DNA from: a virus
IMG/VR virus record: IMGVR_UViG_3300025101_000041
Coordinates: 1 to 46,418 of that record
Direction: 5' to 3' (one strand)
Length of the DNA stretch: 46,418 nucleotides
The translations under genes were made by a program, and so were the position numbers. Positions within the stretch are counted from its first letter, which is position 1. The number at the start of each line of letters is the position of its first letter. The notes under the pieces are model-generated. The model was not told where the DNA came from. It worked only from the letters and a program-made list of their open reading frames with translations, and made no database searches. Shown piece by piece: positions 25,749 through 34,956 of this stretch.

Positions 25749-28700
25749 TTAACTTCTCCTCTAATTTGTTTATTTGTTGTTGTTGTTCATTTACTGCTTC
25801 TATTAATAAAGAAACAATCTTTTCATATTTAACTGCTTTGTATCCACTGTCTCTAGTTTCTACAACTTCAGGTAAAACTTTTTCTATTTCTTGTGCTATT
25901 ACACCTACATCGTGTCCTTCGTTAGGATGTATTTCTTTATTTACAATCCAATCAAACTCGACACCTCTAATCTTAGATACTTTATCTAAGGCATTATCTA
26001 TAGGTTTAACATTTTCTTTTAATCTTTCGTCTGAAGAATAATATGCTATAACATCATTACCAGCTCTAATAACTCCAGCAGTTGAAGAATTTACTGCTAC
26101 GTTAACCCCTAATGAACCTGTAACTTTTAGACCAGATTTAGAAATTATTGCACACTCTACGTCTCCGCCTGCATCTCCAATAACCCATCTGAAATCTCCA
26201 CCATATCTTCCTATTTTTGACTTAAAATATCCTGTACCATTATTATCGTAATATCCCAGTGTTGCATTTTCATAAGCATTACTACCAGCAACATTACTAC
26301 CACCTAAAAAACTAATATTAGGAGAATAGTCGCTACCACCATGTCTTACATAGTGAGTTCCAGTAGGGTCAAAATCTCCGTGAACTTTTAATCCTCTTGA
26401 ACCAGCTTGTCCTATTTCTACTCTGTTTCCTACATCACATTTAATAAATGGAGCTCCAGTTCCAGAATCCCATATTTGAAATACACCACTACCAGATACA
26501 TCAAAACTTGATTCTCCACCTACATAAATATTTTTACCAGAGTTCCAAGTAATATGTCCATTCCAAGTTTGAGTATTTAATGTTAATGCTCCTGTAGCTG
26601 TATCAGTAGCATCGCTTCTTAAAAATGAACTTGCTTGTAATCCATCTACTAAATCTGCGTTTAGTCCACTACCAGAACCATCATTTGTACTATCCCAAAT
26701 TTGAGCCCACTGACGATAGGTTGAACTCCAACCCGTTCTATACCAAAGCCCTTGATTTGTAGATGTACCTGCAGTAGCTGTTTCTGGAGCATATAGTTGA
26801 AACTTTCCTCCTGAGGCAACAGAATAACTCAGTGCTACTCCGTAATGATAAGAACCACTTGGTCTATTTGAACCAGTATGATTTGTTACAGAACTAAAAT
26901 GAACTTCAGTACCATCTATAAAATTATTCCAATTTTGAGAAGTTATAGTTTCGGTTACAGCATCGTTTCTTAATAATTGAGATGATTGTAGTCCATCTAC
27001 TTTATCTGCGTCTAAGCCACTACCACCGCCGTCATTACCAGCGTGCCAAATTTTATTGCCTTTGTATAAAAAGTTACTATTTTGAACTCTTAAATATTCA
27101 GTCCAACTAATAGTGCTACCACCAGTTGCATTGCTTACGCTTGAATATAATCTTAATCCGTCGTGCATATCTACACGAGTTGCAATATCAGTAAAAGCTG
27201 CAGTATGTTGACCAGATGTTGTAGTAAAATCTATATTGTATCCAAATTGTCCATAATTACCACCAGAATATCCAATAGCCATACTTCTTGGATTACCGTG
27301 ATAACCTCTACCATTATCCCACCTTACTGTTTTGTTTGTAGCAGTCCAAGTCGTGCCATCTAAATTATCTGCATCTAAACCACTACCAGCTCCGTCATTA
27401 CCAGCGTGCCATACTGTATTCCCACTTATAGCTAATACATTAGTGCTTCCATTAAAAGTAATGCTATCTTCTGAGAATAAACGATTTGCTCCGCCAATAT
27501 TAAATACTACAGGATAAGTTCCTGAAAAACTTGTTCCCTCTATTACTCCCGTAATATCTGATATATCTGGTTGATTAGAAGAGCTGTAATACGCAGAACC
27601 TTGCAATCCATCTAATAAATCTGCATCTAAACCACTACCAGTTCCGTCATTACCACTATGCCACATTTCAAACCAACTACCAAAACTACCATTAGTTACT
27701 CTTCTTATAAAAAATAATTGATTGTCATTATCTCCACCAGACATCTGTAATCCGTAATTACCATTACCACCAGTTCCGTGTGAGTATAAACTTAATCCCC
27801 AATTAGCGTTGTTTTGCATTGAGCCACCACCACCTAATGGAGTATTTGAAGAATTGTTGCTGTATCTAAATGGTTGTAATCCAGCTGCTTTTGATGTTCC
27901 TATGTCATTAGAAAATGCAGTATTTAAATTTGTAAAACTACCTCCGTTAAGTATAGCTGTTGTAGATGTATTTCCTAATAGTTTACCAGTAAAAGTAATA
28001 TTACCAGCAGCAGTATCACTAGTATCACTTCTTAAAAATTGTGTTGAATCTAAATTATCTAATGTTCCAGCATTAGTGCTGCTTACAGGTGAAATCCAAT
28101 TAAATCCACCAGCACCATCTGATGCTAAATATTGTCCATTAGTACCATCGCCTGATACGTCTAATTCGTCTGCACCTACATTATTATCTGCTATTGTTGC
28201 TGCAGTTACTTGATTTAACTCAGCTAAAGTACCTAATCCTAAATTAATTCTTGCATTGTGGTTATTTGTAGCACCAGTACCACCTTGTGAAATTGCTAAT
28301 GCTGAACCTAAAGTTAAAGAGCCTTTTAAAACTGCATTACCAGAACCATTAACAGTAAACCAAGTATCTGTAAATGGAGCAGTAGCACTATTAGTTACAG
28401 GACCAGTTGCAACAGTTGTATCTCCTACTGCAAATAAAGTATCTCCTACTAAAGCTATACCATGTCCAGAAGTAGAATTACCAGCAGATTTTAAATAAGT
28501 ATAATCTCCTATATTTGATGACCAATAATTATATAAAATATCGTGTGTAGTTTCGTTACTCCAACCACTATTAACAATTTTTAATAAACAATTACTACTA
28601 CCTGAAAAGTTTAATTGAAAATGTGTTGATGCAGCACTATAACCAGTAACACTTGCACCTACATTATGTGTTTCAAATTTTTTGCTACCATTATAATAAA

Positions 28701-30222
28701 TTTCTGCACCTGCATTAGCAGTAAACTTTATAGCATTTTCAAATAAATTACCACTTGGATTATGGTGTCTAATTGTAAAATTATTACTATTAGCTAAGGT
28801 TTCAACATCTATAATTTTATTACCATTACCTGTAAAGTTTAATTCACTAGATAAGTTAAGTGAGTTTGTAAATGTTTTACTGCCACTAAATGTTTGAGTG
28901 CCTGATAAATGTGCAGTATCTGAGTCTAAGTTAGCAGACGGAATCACATCATCATCACTAAATACTTGATGCCAACTACTCCAAGTTCCACTATTTTGTC
29001 CACGAATATACATACGACCGTCATTACGCCAATCTTGAGCTATTTGATTTTGCCAAGCACTACTATATGACATTGTTAATAAAGAGTGGTCTGTTCCAGT
29101 TGGTTTATTACTTCCAGTTGATTGAGAATAGCTAATAGTTAATCCAGCAGAATCTCCTACACCGTCTCTATCACTAGTTCCTCTTGTAGACAACATTCCA
29201 TTAGCAGTAAATGTTGTAGCTTTTTGATAGGCAGTTCCACCACTATCAATTAAATCTCCATATATTCTTATTTGTCTACCAGTACCAGCAGATGTCTGTG
29301 TTCCTACAATATTTAATCCACTTGCAAATCTACCAGCTGCAATGAATCCGTCATTAGTGTCTGTTTGATTTGCATTACCAAAACGAATACCATTGGTACT
29401 AGTAGTAGATATATTACCACTCCAAGTGTCATTAGCATCACTTCTTAAAAAGCTACCAGCTCCTAAATTATTTAATAAAGTAGAATTTGCTGCTGTTCCA
29501 GATGAAGTTAAATAAGTGTTATTAGAGTCAAGAAATAAACCACCACCAGCATATATTCTAATTCTATTGTTGTCGAATTGAAGATATGTATCTGTATCCC
29601 CCATATGTCTTAATCTGTACGGAATATCCATATAGTCGTGAGCAAGAGTCATAGCATTCGGCAAAGTTATTGCACTTCCAGAAGTAACATCTGCACTTGA
29701 CACTTCAAAATACATTAATCCCTCTGTAGAGGTAGCATCTGTATTTACTTCAATTCTTGCAGCTTGTCCGTTCTGTTCTGGCACTCTACCAGTATGGTTA
29801 AATGTAACATTAGAGTTACCACCGCCATCATTAATAGTTAATCCAATAGCTCCACTACCTACACCAGCTTCAATGTGTGATGTTGCTGCTATTCTACCAT
29901 TTGCACTATTTGCATTTGTATTTACACCTAAACTACCAGTAAGGATTCTAATATCTCCAGTATTAGTTAATAAACTACCATTAAAAGTAAGACTACCTTC
30001 AGAAGTTATACCACCAGAACCATCGTCAGTAAGTACTTGATTGTTAGAACCAGATGTGGATGCACCGCCACCACCAACTTCTACTATTTCATTACCAGAT
30101 GAATTAGTAGGGTCGTGAATATACAGCTTGTCATTTGTATAGTCGTATGCTAATTCATATTGAGCAAGGTCACTAGTAGAGGGTGTGCCGCTACCACGTT
30201 TAATTTGTATAGTATTAGACAT
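25741..30222 (-). CDS. long tail fibre with S74-type autocleaving chaperone domain
   Basis: 1493 aa. The N terminus (MSNTIQIKRGSGTPSTSDLAQYELAY) is the usual fibre anchor (shared in outline with the next fibre gene). The shaft has repeats built on NDG-x-GSGLDAD-x-x-DG, often preceded by WHAG or WDS and followed by LQ-S/A-S-x-FLR-x-D. At least four full copies and several partial ones lie between about 240 and 1260. The last 98 residues (from 1396) form an intramolecular chaperone: SSDERLKENV with S1396/S1397 and K1402 as the likely Ser-Lys dyad, then GHDVGVIAQEIEKVLPEVV, then a coiled coil. It trimerises the fibre and is then cut off. This is the main host-recognition candidate. Confidence 0.85.
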   Translation of the reverse strand: MSNTIQIKRGSGTPSTSDLAQYELAYDYTNDKLYIHDPTNSSGNEIVEVGGGGASTSGSNNQVLTDDGSGGITSEGSLTFNGSLLTNTGDIRILTGSLGVNTNANSANGRIAATSHIEAGVGSGAIGLTINDGGGNSNVTFNHTGRVPEQNGQAARIEVNTDATSTEGLMYFEVSSADVTSGSAITLPNAMTLAHDYMDIPYRLRHMGDTDTYLQFDNNRIRIYAGGGLFLDSNNTYLTSSGTAANSTLLNNLGAGSFLRSDANDTWSGNISTTSTNGIRFGNANQTDTNDGFIAAGRFASGLNIVGTQTSAGTGRQIRIYGDLIDSGGTAYQKATTFTANGMLSTRGTSDRDGVGDSAGLTISYSQSTGSNKPTGTDHSLLTMSYSSAWQNQIAQDWRNDGRMYIRGQNSGTWSSWHQVFSDDDVIPSANLDSDTAHLSGTQTFSGSKTFTNSLNLSSELNFTGNGNKIIDVETLANSNNFTIRHHNPSGNLFENAIKFTANAGAEIYYNGSKKFETHNVGASVTGYSAASTHFQLNFSGSSNCLLKIVNSGWSNETTHDILYNYWSSNIGDYTYLKSAGNSTSGHGIALVGDTLFAVGDTTVATGPVTNSATAPFTDTWFTVNGSGNAVLKGSLTLGSALAISQGGTGATNNHNARINLGLGTLAELNQVTAATIADNNVGADELDVSGDGTNGQYLASDGAGGFNWISPVSSTNAGTLDNLDSTQFLRSDTSDTAAGNITFTGKLLGNTSTTAILNGGSFTNLNTAFSNDIGTSKAAGLQPFRYSNNSSNTPLGGGGSMQNNANWGLSLYSHGTGGNGNYGLQMSGGDNDNQLFFIRRVTNGSFGSWFEMWHSGNDGTGSGLDADLLDGLQGSAYYSSSNQPDISDITGVIEGTSFSGTYPVVFNIGGANRLFSEDSITFNGSTNVLAISGNTVWHAGNDGAGSGLDADNLDGTTWTATNKTVRWDNGRGYHGNPRSMAIGYSGGNYGQFGYNIDFTTTSGQHTAAFTDIATRVDMHDGLRLYSSVSNATGGSTISWTEYLRVQNSNFLYKGNKIWHAGNDGGGSGLDADKVDGLQSSQLLRNDAVTETITSQNWNNFIDGTEVHFSSVTNHTGSNRPSGSYHYGVALSYSVASGGKFQLYAPETATAGTSTNQGLWYRTGWSSTYRQWAQIWDSTNDGSGSGLNADLVDGLQASSFLRSDATDTATGALTLNTQTWNGHITWNSGKNIYVGGESSFDVSGSGVFQIWDSGTGAPFIKCDVGNRVEIGQAGSRGLKVHGDFDPTGTHYVRHGGSDYSPNISFLGGSNVAGSNAYENATLGYYDNNGTGYFKSKIGRYGGDFRWVIGDAGGDVECAIISKSGLKVTGSLGVNVAVNSSTAGVIRAGNDVIAYYSSDERLKENVKPIDNALDKVSKIRGVEFDWIVNKEIHPNEGHDVGVIAQEIEKVLPEVVETRDSGYKAVKYEKIVSLLIEAVNEQQQQINKLEEKLNG

Positions 30223-30230
30223 TTAACTCC

Positions 30231-31871
30231 TTAATATGTACCGCAATTAATAGTAGCACCTGTAACTGCACTTGCTGCAACCGAACCAAACTTAGCATTT
30301 CCTAATGTTCCAGTGTATGTTTCACTAGATTCTGATGCATCAGCTATATACATAAATGTATTGTCTGTATCATCCATACCAAAAAATCCAGTTTTTGCAC
30401 CTCCACTATTCCATTTGAACTCTATACCTCTATCTTTGCCGTCATCTAAACCTGCAGTTGATGCACCACCTAATGTAAATATAGGGTCATCAATCTTAAC
30501 AACAGTAGATTCGATAGTTGTAGTAGTTCCATTTACTTGCAAATCTCCTTCAATAGTAACTTTCTTGTTATTATCAATAGTCATTGCAGTAGATGCAGTC
30601 TCACTATTACCTACTTTAAATCTAAGTTTTGTAGCGTTAGAAGTAGAGCTAAAAGTTGCTGCTCCAACAGCTTCAATACTAGCTGCTAATAATCTAGCAT
30701 CTCCAGTAGCTGTAGAATCTGGTGCTGAAAAATTTATACTACCTATTATATCGTTACTTGCAACATCTACTTGAGCAGTTTGCAAATTTAATATAGAACC
30801 AGATAAACCTGCAGATGGTTTTATCGTTAAATTATGGTCTAACCCTAAAGCTTTTGCAAAAGTTACCGAACCAGATGACGCAATAGTAAAAGCAGTATTA
30901 CCAGCACTTCCACCATTATTAAACTTATATACATTTCCTATTACATTTGTACCAAATAAATTTGTTGTACTGAAAGAACCAGCAGTTAATGCACCAGCTA
31001 TTGTAACTGCTCCGTCACTTGCCTGAACCTTAAATGCATTACTACCAGAAGTATTATCTACAACAAAATCTACATCAGCAGTTCCGTCTCCAATAATAAC
31101 TTCATTCTGTGTGTCATCTTTTATTTTTAAAAATACAACAGAATTAGAACCTAATCTAATTTCGTTGTCAGTACTAAAATCCATATGATGGTCATCTGCT
31201 GCGCTACCAACTTTTAAATTAGCATTCATTACGCTTGTAATAGCAGTTTGCCCTGGTGTTATAGATATAGTTCTAGCTGCAGCTCCGTCAAATGTTCCAG
31301 CTGCCGTTATACCAGTTCCTGCTGTTAATGCATTTGGTACCTTCAATACAGATAAAGTATCACTTGATAATTCTATTGTAGAAGTATCTGCTACATTGGT
31401 ATTTAACATTGTTCCTTCAACAGAATCAGCTTGAATTGTTGCTGCTCCTCCAGAAGCTATAACAACATCTCCTCCAGTAACTCCAGCGTATATTGCATTT
31501 TTAAGATTACCGAATGTAATTTTTTTCAAAGAACCATTATCTGATAATGCAAAATGGTCTTGACTGTTATGCAAACCTGATGTTATAGCCGTATTAATAT
31601 TTCCAATATCTAAAGCTATTGTTGCACTATTATCAGTAACTCCAGAAGCTATAGTTCCAGATATACCATCACCATACGTTAAATCAGACAATAATGGTAA
31701 ATGTACAGTAGCTGCGTTACTATCTGTGGTATTACTATCTAACTTTCCTATGTATAATCTTTTATAATAATTTTGAAATGCTACTTCACCATAATGCAAA
31801 CCAGATGGAAAGCTCGTTGTACTATCGTAATCACTAGCACTATTTCTTTTTAATTTAATTCTATTACTCAT
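30231..31871 (-). CDS. tail fibre protein
   Basis: 546 aa, Ala/Ser/Thr/Gly-rich beta protein. It starts MSNRIKLKRNSASDYDSTTS, followed by LHYGEVAFQNYYKRLYIG, the same fibre-anchor plan as the larger fibre downstream (IQIKRG... ELAYDY...KLYIH). Repeated short segments such as LTAGTGITAAGTFDGAAART and VTIAGALTAGSFSTTNLF fit a beta-helix or triple-stranded shaft. It ends KFGSVAASAVTGATINCGTY. No chaperone domain is seen. It may build the proximal half of the fibre or a separate fibre. Confidence 0.7.
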   Translation of the reverse strand: MSNRIKLKRNSASDYDSTTSFPSGLHYGEVAFQNYYKRLYIGKLDSNTTDSNAATVHLPLLSDLTYGDGISGTIASGVTDNSATIALDIGNINTAITSGLHNSQDHFALSDNGSLKKITFGNLKNAIYAGVTGGDVVIASGGAATIQADSVEGTMLNTNVADTSTIELSSDTLSVLKVPNALTAGTGITAAGTFDGAAARTISITPGQTAITSVMNANLKVGSAADDHHMDFSTDNEIRLGSNSVVFLKIKDDTQNEVIIGDGTADVDFVVDNTSGSNAFKVQASDGAVTIAGALTAGSFSTTNLFGTNVIGNVYKFNNGGSAGNTAFTIASSGSVTFAKALGLDHNLTIKPSAGLSGSILNLQTAQVDVASNDIIGSINFSAPDSTATGDARLLAASIEAVGAATFSSTSNATKLRFKVGNSETASTAMTIDNNKKVTIEGDLQVNGTTTTIESTVVKIDDPIFTLGGASTAGLDDGKDRGIEFKWNSGGAKTGFFGMDDTDNTFMYIADASESSETYTGTLGNAKFGSVAASAVTGATINCGTY

Positions 31872-31882
31872 TTTTTACCCCT

Positions 31883-32143
31883 TTATGTAAATGTTCCACC
31901 ATTTATGTCATTGTCGTCTATCCACTTACCTGATGCTGCATCATATTTTAACACTGCTCCATTAGCAGGTGCTGTAATGTTTGTATCAGTTAATTCTGCA
32001 ACGGTATCTTCTCCAAAGTTTTCAGCATCTGTTATAACTACGTCAACCGTACCGTTATCAATTTTTAATTTATTATCATCAAAAAAAACTATTTTTTTGT
32101 ATACATCCTTTATTTTATTTGGTTTTGATAAACTTCCACCCAT
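31883..32143 (-). CDS. small fibre-associated protein (86 aa)
   Basis: The C-terminal half, TVAELTDTNITAPANGAVLK followed by YDAASGKWIDD, is a pattern very common in phage fibre shafts. The first half is Lys-rich and less regular. It is probably a short fibre element or connector between the upstream virion protein and the fibres. Confidence 0.55.
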   Translation of the reverse strand: MGGSLSKPNKIKDVYKKIVFFDDNKLKIDNGTVDVVITDAENFGEDTVAELTDTNITAPANGAVLKYDAASGKWIDDNDINGGTFT

Positions 32144-32149
32144 TATATC

Positions 32150-32446
32150 CTACCTATCGTTGTATATTGAACTATTAATTACTGTTGATTTTTCAGTAAA
32201 AATAGTTGGTTGTTTAATTACAGTTTCTTTATCTGTAAAAATGTTTACATTTACTATTGTTTCTTTATCAGTCATTGTAGACGTTACACTTTTTTTATCT
32301 ACTTTAGAAACATCAAATCGTGTTTCTCTATCTGTAAAACTATCGTTTATATTGTCATCAAACGAATCAGTTAATTCGCTAAATTCTCCATTATTATCTG
32401 ATAATGAAGCTAATCCAAATTGATATTTTCTCCAATTATTAGCCAT
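32150..32446 (-). CDS. small protein with repeated TDKET motif (98 aa)
   Basis: From about residue 38 the sequence repeats a unit of 12-17 residues: FTDRETRFDVSKV, MTDKETIVNVNI, FTDKETVIKQPTI and FTEKSTVINSSI. Such short Thr/Val-rich units fit a stacked beta shaft. The first 30 residues are distinct and may be an anchor. TAATG coupling to the preceding virion gene. Probably a fibre or baseplate spike element. Confidence 0.5.
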   Translation of the reverse strand: MANNWRKYQFGLASLSDNNGEFSELTDSFDDNINDSFTDRETRFDVSKVDKKSVTSTMTDKETIVNVNIFTDKETVIKQPTIFTEKSTVINSSIYNDR

Positions 32447-32919
32447 TAATCGCCTATCTGTACTATAGTAGCTGTTGCCTCATGAACTCCATCTTGATAA
32501 GCAGACGCTTTTATTTTACAATTAGCTATAGCAAGATTGTGAACAGGTATACATACCGATTCACCCAATGACAAATGTGCCATGTCTTGACTATTAATTC
32601 TTACTATTATATTATTTACAGTACCAACAACACTATCATACTTAACATAAAATGCTTTTACTGTACTAGGAGCAGAACCACTAGTAGTGGCTGTTCCTTC
32701 AAATGCAGCAGCATTAGTTTCTAATGCAGTATAACCAGTTACATTAATTACTCCTACCATCTTCCTAGCTTTAGCATCAGCAAATGTAGTTTCAAATGTT
32801 CCGCCATTTTTATCTACATTTTTTTCAATGCTATATTTTGTATATGTTTTTGTATCTACAGTTTCTGTAGTATGTATTTGTGGTTCTACAGAATTTTTAA
32901 TAATTAATTTATTTGCCAT
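32446..32919 (-). CDS. hypothetical virion protein (157 aa)
   Basis: A beta-rich protein with Ala/Thr-rich loops (YTALETNAAAFEGTATTSG) and a Cys/Ile core near the end (ESVCIPVHNLAIANCKIKAS). It looks like an immunoglobulin-like or jelly-roll fold, as in phage head-decoration or tail-tip proteins. It lies between connector genes and fibre genes. Assignment as a structural protein is by context. Confidence 0.5.
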   Translation of the reverse strand: MANKLIIKNSVEPQIHTTETVDTKTYTKYSIEKNVDKNGGTFETTFADAKARKMVGVINVTGYTALETNAAAFEGTATTSGSAPSTVKAFYVKYDSVVGTVNNIIVRINSQDMAHLSLGESVCIPVHNLAIANCKIKASAYQDGVHEATATIVQIGD

Positions 32920-32927
32920 AATTTCCC

Positions 32928-33341
32928 CTAATAACTAGATTGTCTAATATGTCTAGTCCCACTAATGCGACCTCTATTAGCATACATCTTACCTTCCTTA
33001 ACGCCTTTTTCAAATTTTCTTTCAAAATACGGTGCCATTTGTATTAACTCTGGTTTGTACTCATAACCTTTTTGTATTGCTTTATCAACAATATATTGAT
33101 GAAATTGTTCTGGTAATTCACAATCTTCTCCCATAGTTGAAGAAGTAGAATCCAATGTATTAAAATGGGCACATTTTTTATAATAATAAAGTGTAACAGT
33201 TCTTACTACTGAAAGACTTGTAAATCTATTTAACTCTGTAGCTAATGGGTCGTATAGTGCTATGCCAATAGCATCTCTTTCTACCCAATATACATTTTGT
33301 TTTATATTTCTATTGTATGAAGTTGAATGATTATTGGACAT
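32928..33341 (-). CDS. head-tail connector-like protein (137 aa)
   Basis: Contains a short strand block (VYWVERDAIGIALYDPLA) and a helical half (LPEQFHQYIVDKAIQKGYEY) reminiscent of phage connector proteins in which a helix with L-P-x-x-F/Y-H follows a beta core. It overlaps its upstream neighbour by 11 bases. The order after the capsid gene supports an adaptor role. Confidence 0.5.
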   Translation of the reverse strand: MSNNHSTSYNRNIKQNVYWVERDAIGIALYDPLATELNRFTSLSVVRTVTLYYYKKCAHFNTLDSTSSTMGEDCELPEQFHQYIVDKAIQKGYEYKPELIQMAPYFERKFEKGVKEGKMYANRGRISGTRHIRQSSY

Positions 33342-33618
33342 TGTCTAAATCCCTATATTTTGGTCTACCTATTAATCTTTTAATACTTTCATCATTACCA
33401 TCTTCATCTTGTATATCTACTGATTTAATTTCTAAAATAGATTCTTTTAATCCATAATATCTTTGATTTGCTACTGTGTCAAACTGAGTAGCTTCCTCTA
33501 GCAATAATGTTCTTGCACTAAATTCATCTAAAGCATCATTTAACATTACTATAATTTCGTTACTACCTAAGTCTGGATGATGTTTTTTAACTTGGTCTAT
33601 CATTTGTTGTAACTTCAT
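33331..33618 (-). CDS. head-tail adaptor-like protein (95 aa)
   Basis: Starts with a helix (MKLQQMIDQVKKHHPDLGSN) and then TQFDTVANQRYYGLKESILE, a pattern (x-QRYY-x-L-x-x-x-I-L-E-I) frequent in small phage adaptor proteins that bind below the portal. AGGAG seven bases upstream. It overlaps the long connector gene by 32 bases. Confidence rests on pattern plus position. Confidence 0.55.
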   Translation of the reverse strand: MKLQQMIDQVKKHHPDLGSNEIIVMLNDALDEFSARTLLLEEATQFDTVANQRYYGLKESILEIKSVDIQDEDGNDESIKRLIGRPKYRDLDNVQ

Positions 33619-34900
33619 TTTTTGCTCCTAATTTTACGTAAGGTTGTAAAAACAACACTAAGTCCTGCGATACAATTTGATGTTGTTGTACTAACCAGTT
33701 ATAATCTTGTACTACTTCTTGAAAATTTAATGTATAATCTTGTACTGCTTCTTGAACTTCTGCTCCATATTTCTGTAAATCTGCTTGATATTTTTGTACA
33801 TTTGATTGGTTTGTTGCCATCAATGCTTGCATTTCTTGCAAAGCATTTGTTATTTTTCTTTGAGATTTTTCAGCTTGATTTTGTACAGATACATTAGTTG
33901 CTAATTGTGCAGTAGCTTGTGCTGCCGCTAAATCGTTTCTAGCATCTGCAATATTTGCTTGTAAATCTCTTTGTGCTTTATCTAGCTCTGCTCTTAAATT
34001 ACCTTGATATGAAACATTTGCTTCATTAAACTCATTAACCTTAACTTGTATATCAGCTTGAAAATCTTGTAATTGCTGTGATGCCTTGCTTAATGCAACT
34101 CCTGCTAACTCCACATCCTCGTTAGTTAAATAAGCATCTACCCCAATATTAGCTGTTGTAAAATCTACTGCACTAGTATTGCTACTATCATATAATGGTG
34201 CTGCTCCTAAATCTATTTTTTGTGTTGCAGCTATAGCTTCACTATTAGTTACCACGGTAGCAGAAGCACCATTACCAACGTCTGCATTATCTGGACCATT
34301 GTAAATTATAGTAGATATTAAATTGTCGCTAGATGGCGGATTAATAGAACCTAACCCATTGGTTAAATTTGTAAGTGTAGTATTCTTCACATTTAAAAAT
34401 TTTCTTAACATTTGTTGAGACGCATATAAAACAACACCTCTATAAAACTCTGCTGGTAAATTAGATATAGTGCTTGTACTTCTTGAAACACTAGAATCTG
34501 GAGTTATATGCTCTACTGCAGCAGCTTCTGTATTTGTAGGAGTAGGATATACATGTAAAGTATTATTTAATACATAATATTTAGGGTCAAGCTTACTTGT
34601 ATAATAAATACTATTAGCATCATCTAAATCATGTCTTTCTCTAGCGTCTATTTCATCGCATATTCTACTTCTTACACTGTCACTACGTGTAACGCTACAT
34701 ACTTTCATAACATTTTCTAATGGTAAAGTAGCTCCACTACCATCTAAATCAGTAGTTGTAGTTAACTTAGGTTCTATTTCTTCGTTGTTCATAATATATT
34801 TTACTATAAACTTAACACCTTCTGTTAAATAAGAATCTGCTTCTGTAGTATAACTACTAATGCTTCCTGTTATTGCTTCTATATCTGTTTGAAAACTCAT
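33587..34900 (-). CDS. connector protein with C-terminal coiled coil (437 aa)
   Basis: The N-terminal part (to about 170) resembles phage adaptor proteins: MSFQTDIEAITGSISSYTTE, then a beta block with YYVLNNTLHVYPTPT, then LPAEFYRGVVLYASQQMLRK. Residues about 260-420 form a long Gln/Ala-rich coiled coil (LQDFQADIQVKVNEFNEANV is typical). The fusion of adaptor and long coiled coil is notable. It may both seal the portal and reach into the tail. First gene after the capsid protein. Confidence 0.55.
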   Translation of the reverse strand: MSFQTDIEAITGSISSYTTEADSYLTEGVKFIVKYIMNNEEIEPKLTTTTDLDGSGATLPLENVMKVCSVTRSDSVRSRICDEIDARERHDLDDANSIYYTSKLDPKYYVLNNTLHVYPTPTNTEAAAVEHITPDSSVSRSTSTISNLPAEFYRGVVLYASQQMLRKFLNVKNTTLTNLTNGLGSINPPSSDNLISTIIYNGPDNADVGNGASATVVTNSEAIAATQKIDLGAAPLYDSSNTSAVDFTTANIGVDAYLTNEDVELAGVALSKASQQLQDFQADIQVKVNEFNEANVSYQGNLRAELDKAQRDLQANIADARNDLAAAQATAQLATNVSVQNQAEKSQRKITNALQEMQALMATNQSNVQKYQADLQKYGAEVQEAVQDYTLNFQEVVQDYNWLVQQHQIVSQDLVLFLQPYVKLGAKNEVTTNDRPS

Positions 34901-34921
34901 TTTTCTCCTTTAAAATTCTTT

Positions 34922-34945
34922 GGGGGAGTATATTTCAACTCCCCC
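34922..34945 (-). terminator. GC-rich hairpin between capsid and connector genes
   Basis: Eight perfect pairs, 34922-34929 with 34938-34945 (GGGGGAGT / ACTCCCCC), with an 8-base loop, in the 56-bp gap after the capsid stop. On the minus strand it is followed by AAAGAATTTT rather than a solid T-run. It could cut back transcription so that capsid mRNA exceeds connector mRNA, or protect the 3' end of a processed capsid message. Confidence 0.6.
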
Positions 34946-34956
34946 TTATTCAACTA

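Noticed and set aside
25741-30222. CRISPR-like or satellite repeats in the fibre gene
   Set aside because: The repeats are in-frame protein units (NDGxGSGLDAD) with unequal spacing and variable third codon positions, as in a fibre shaft.
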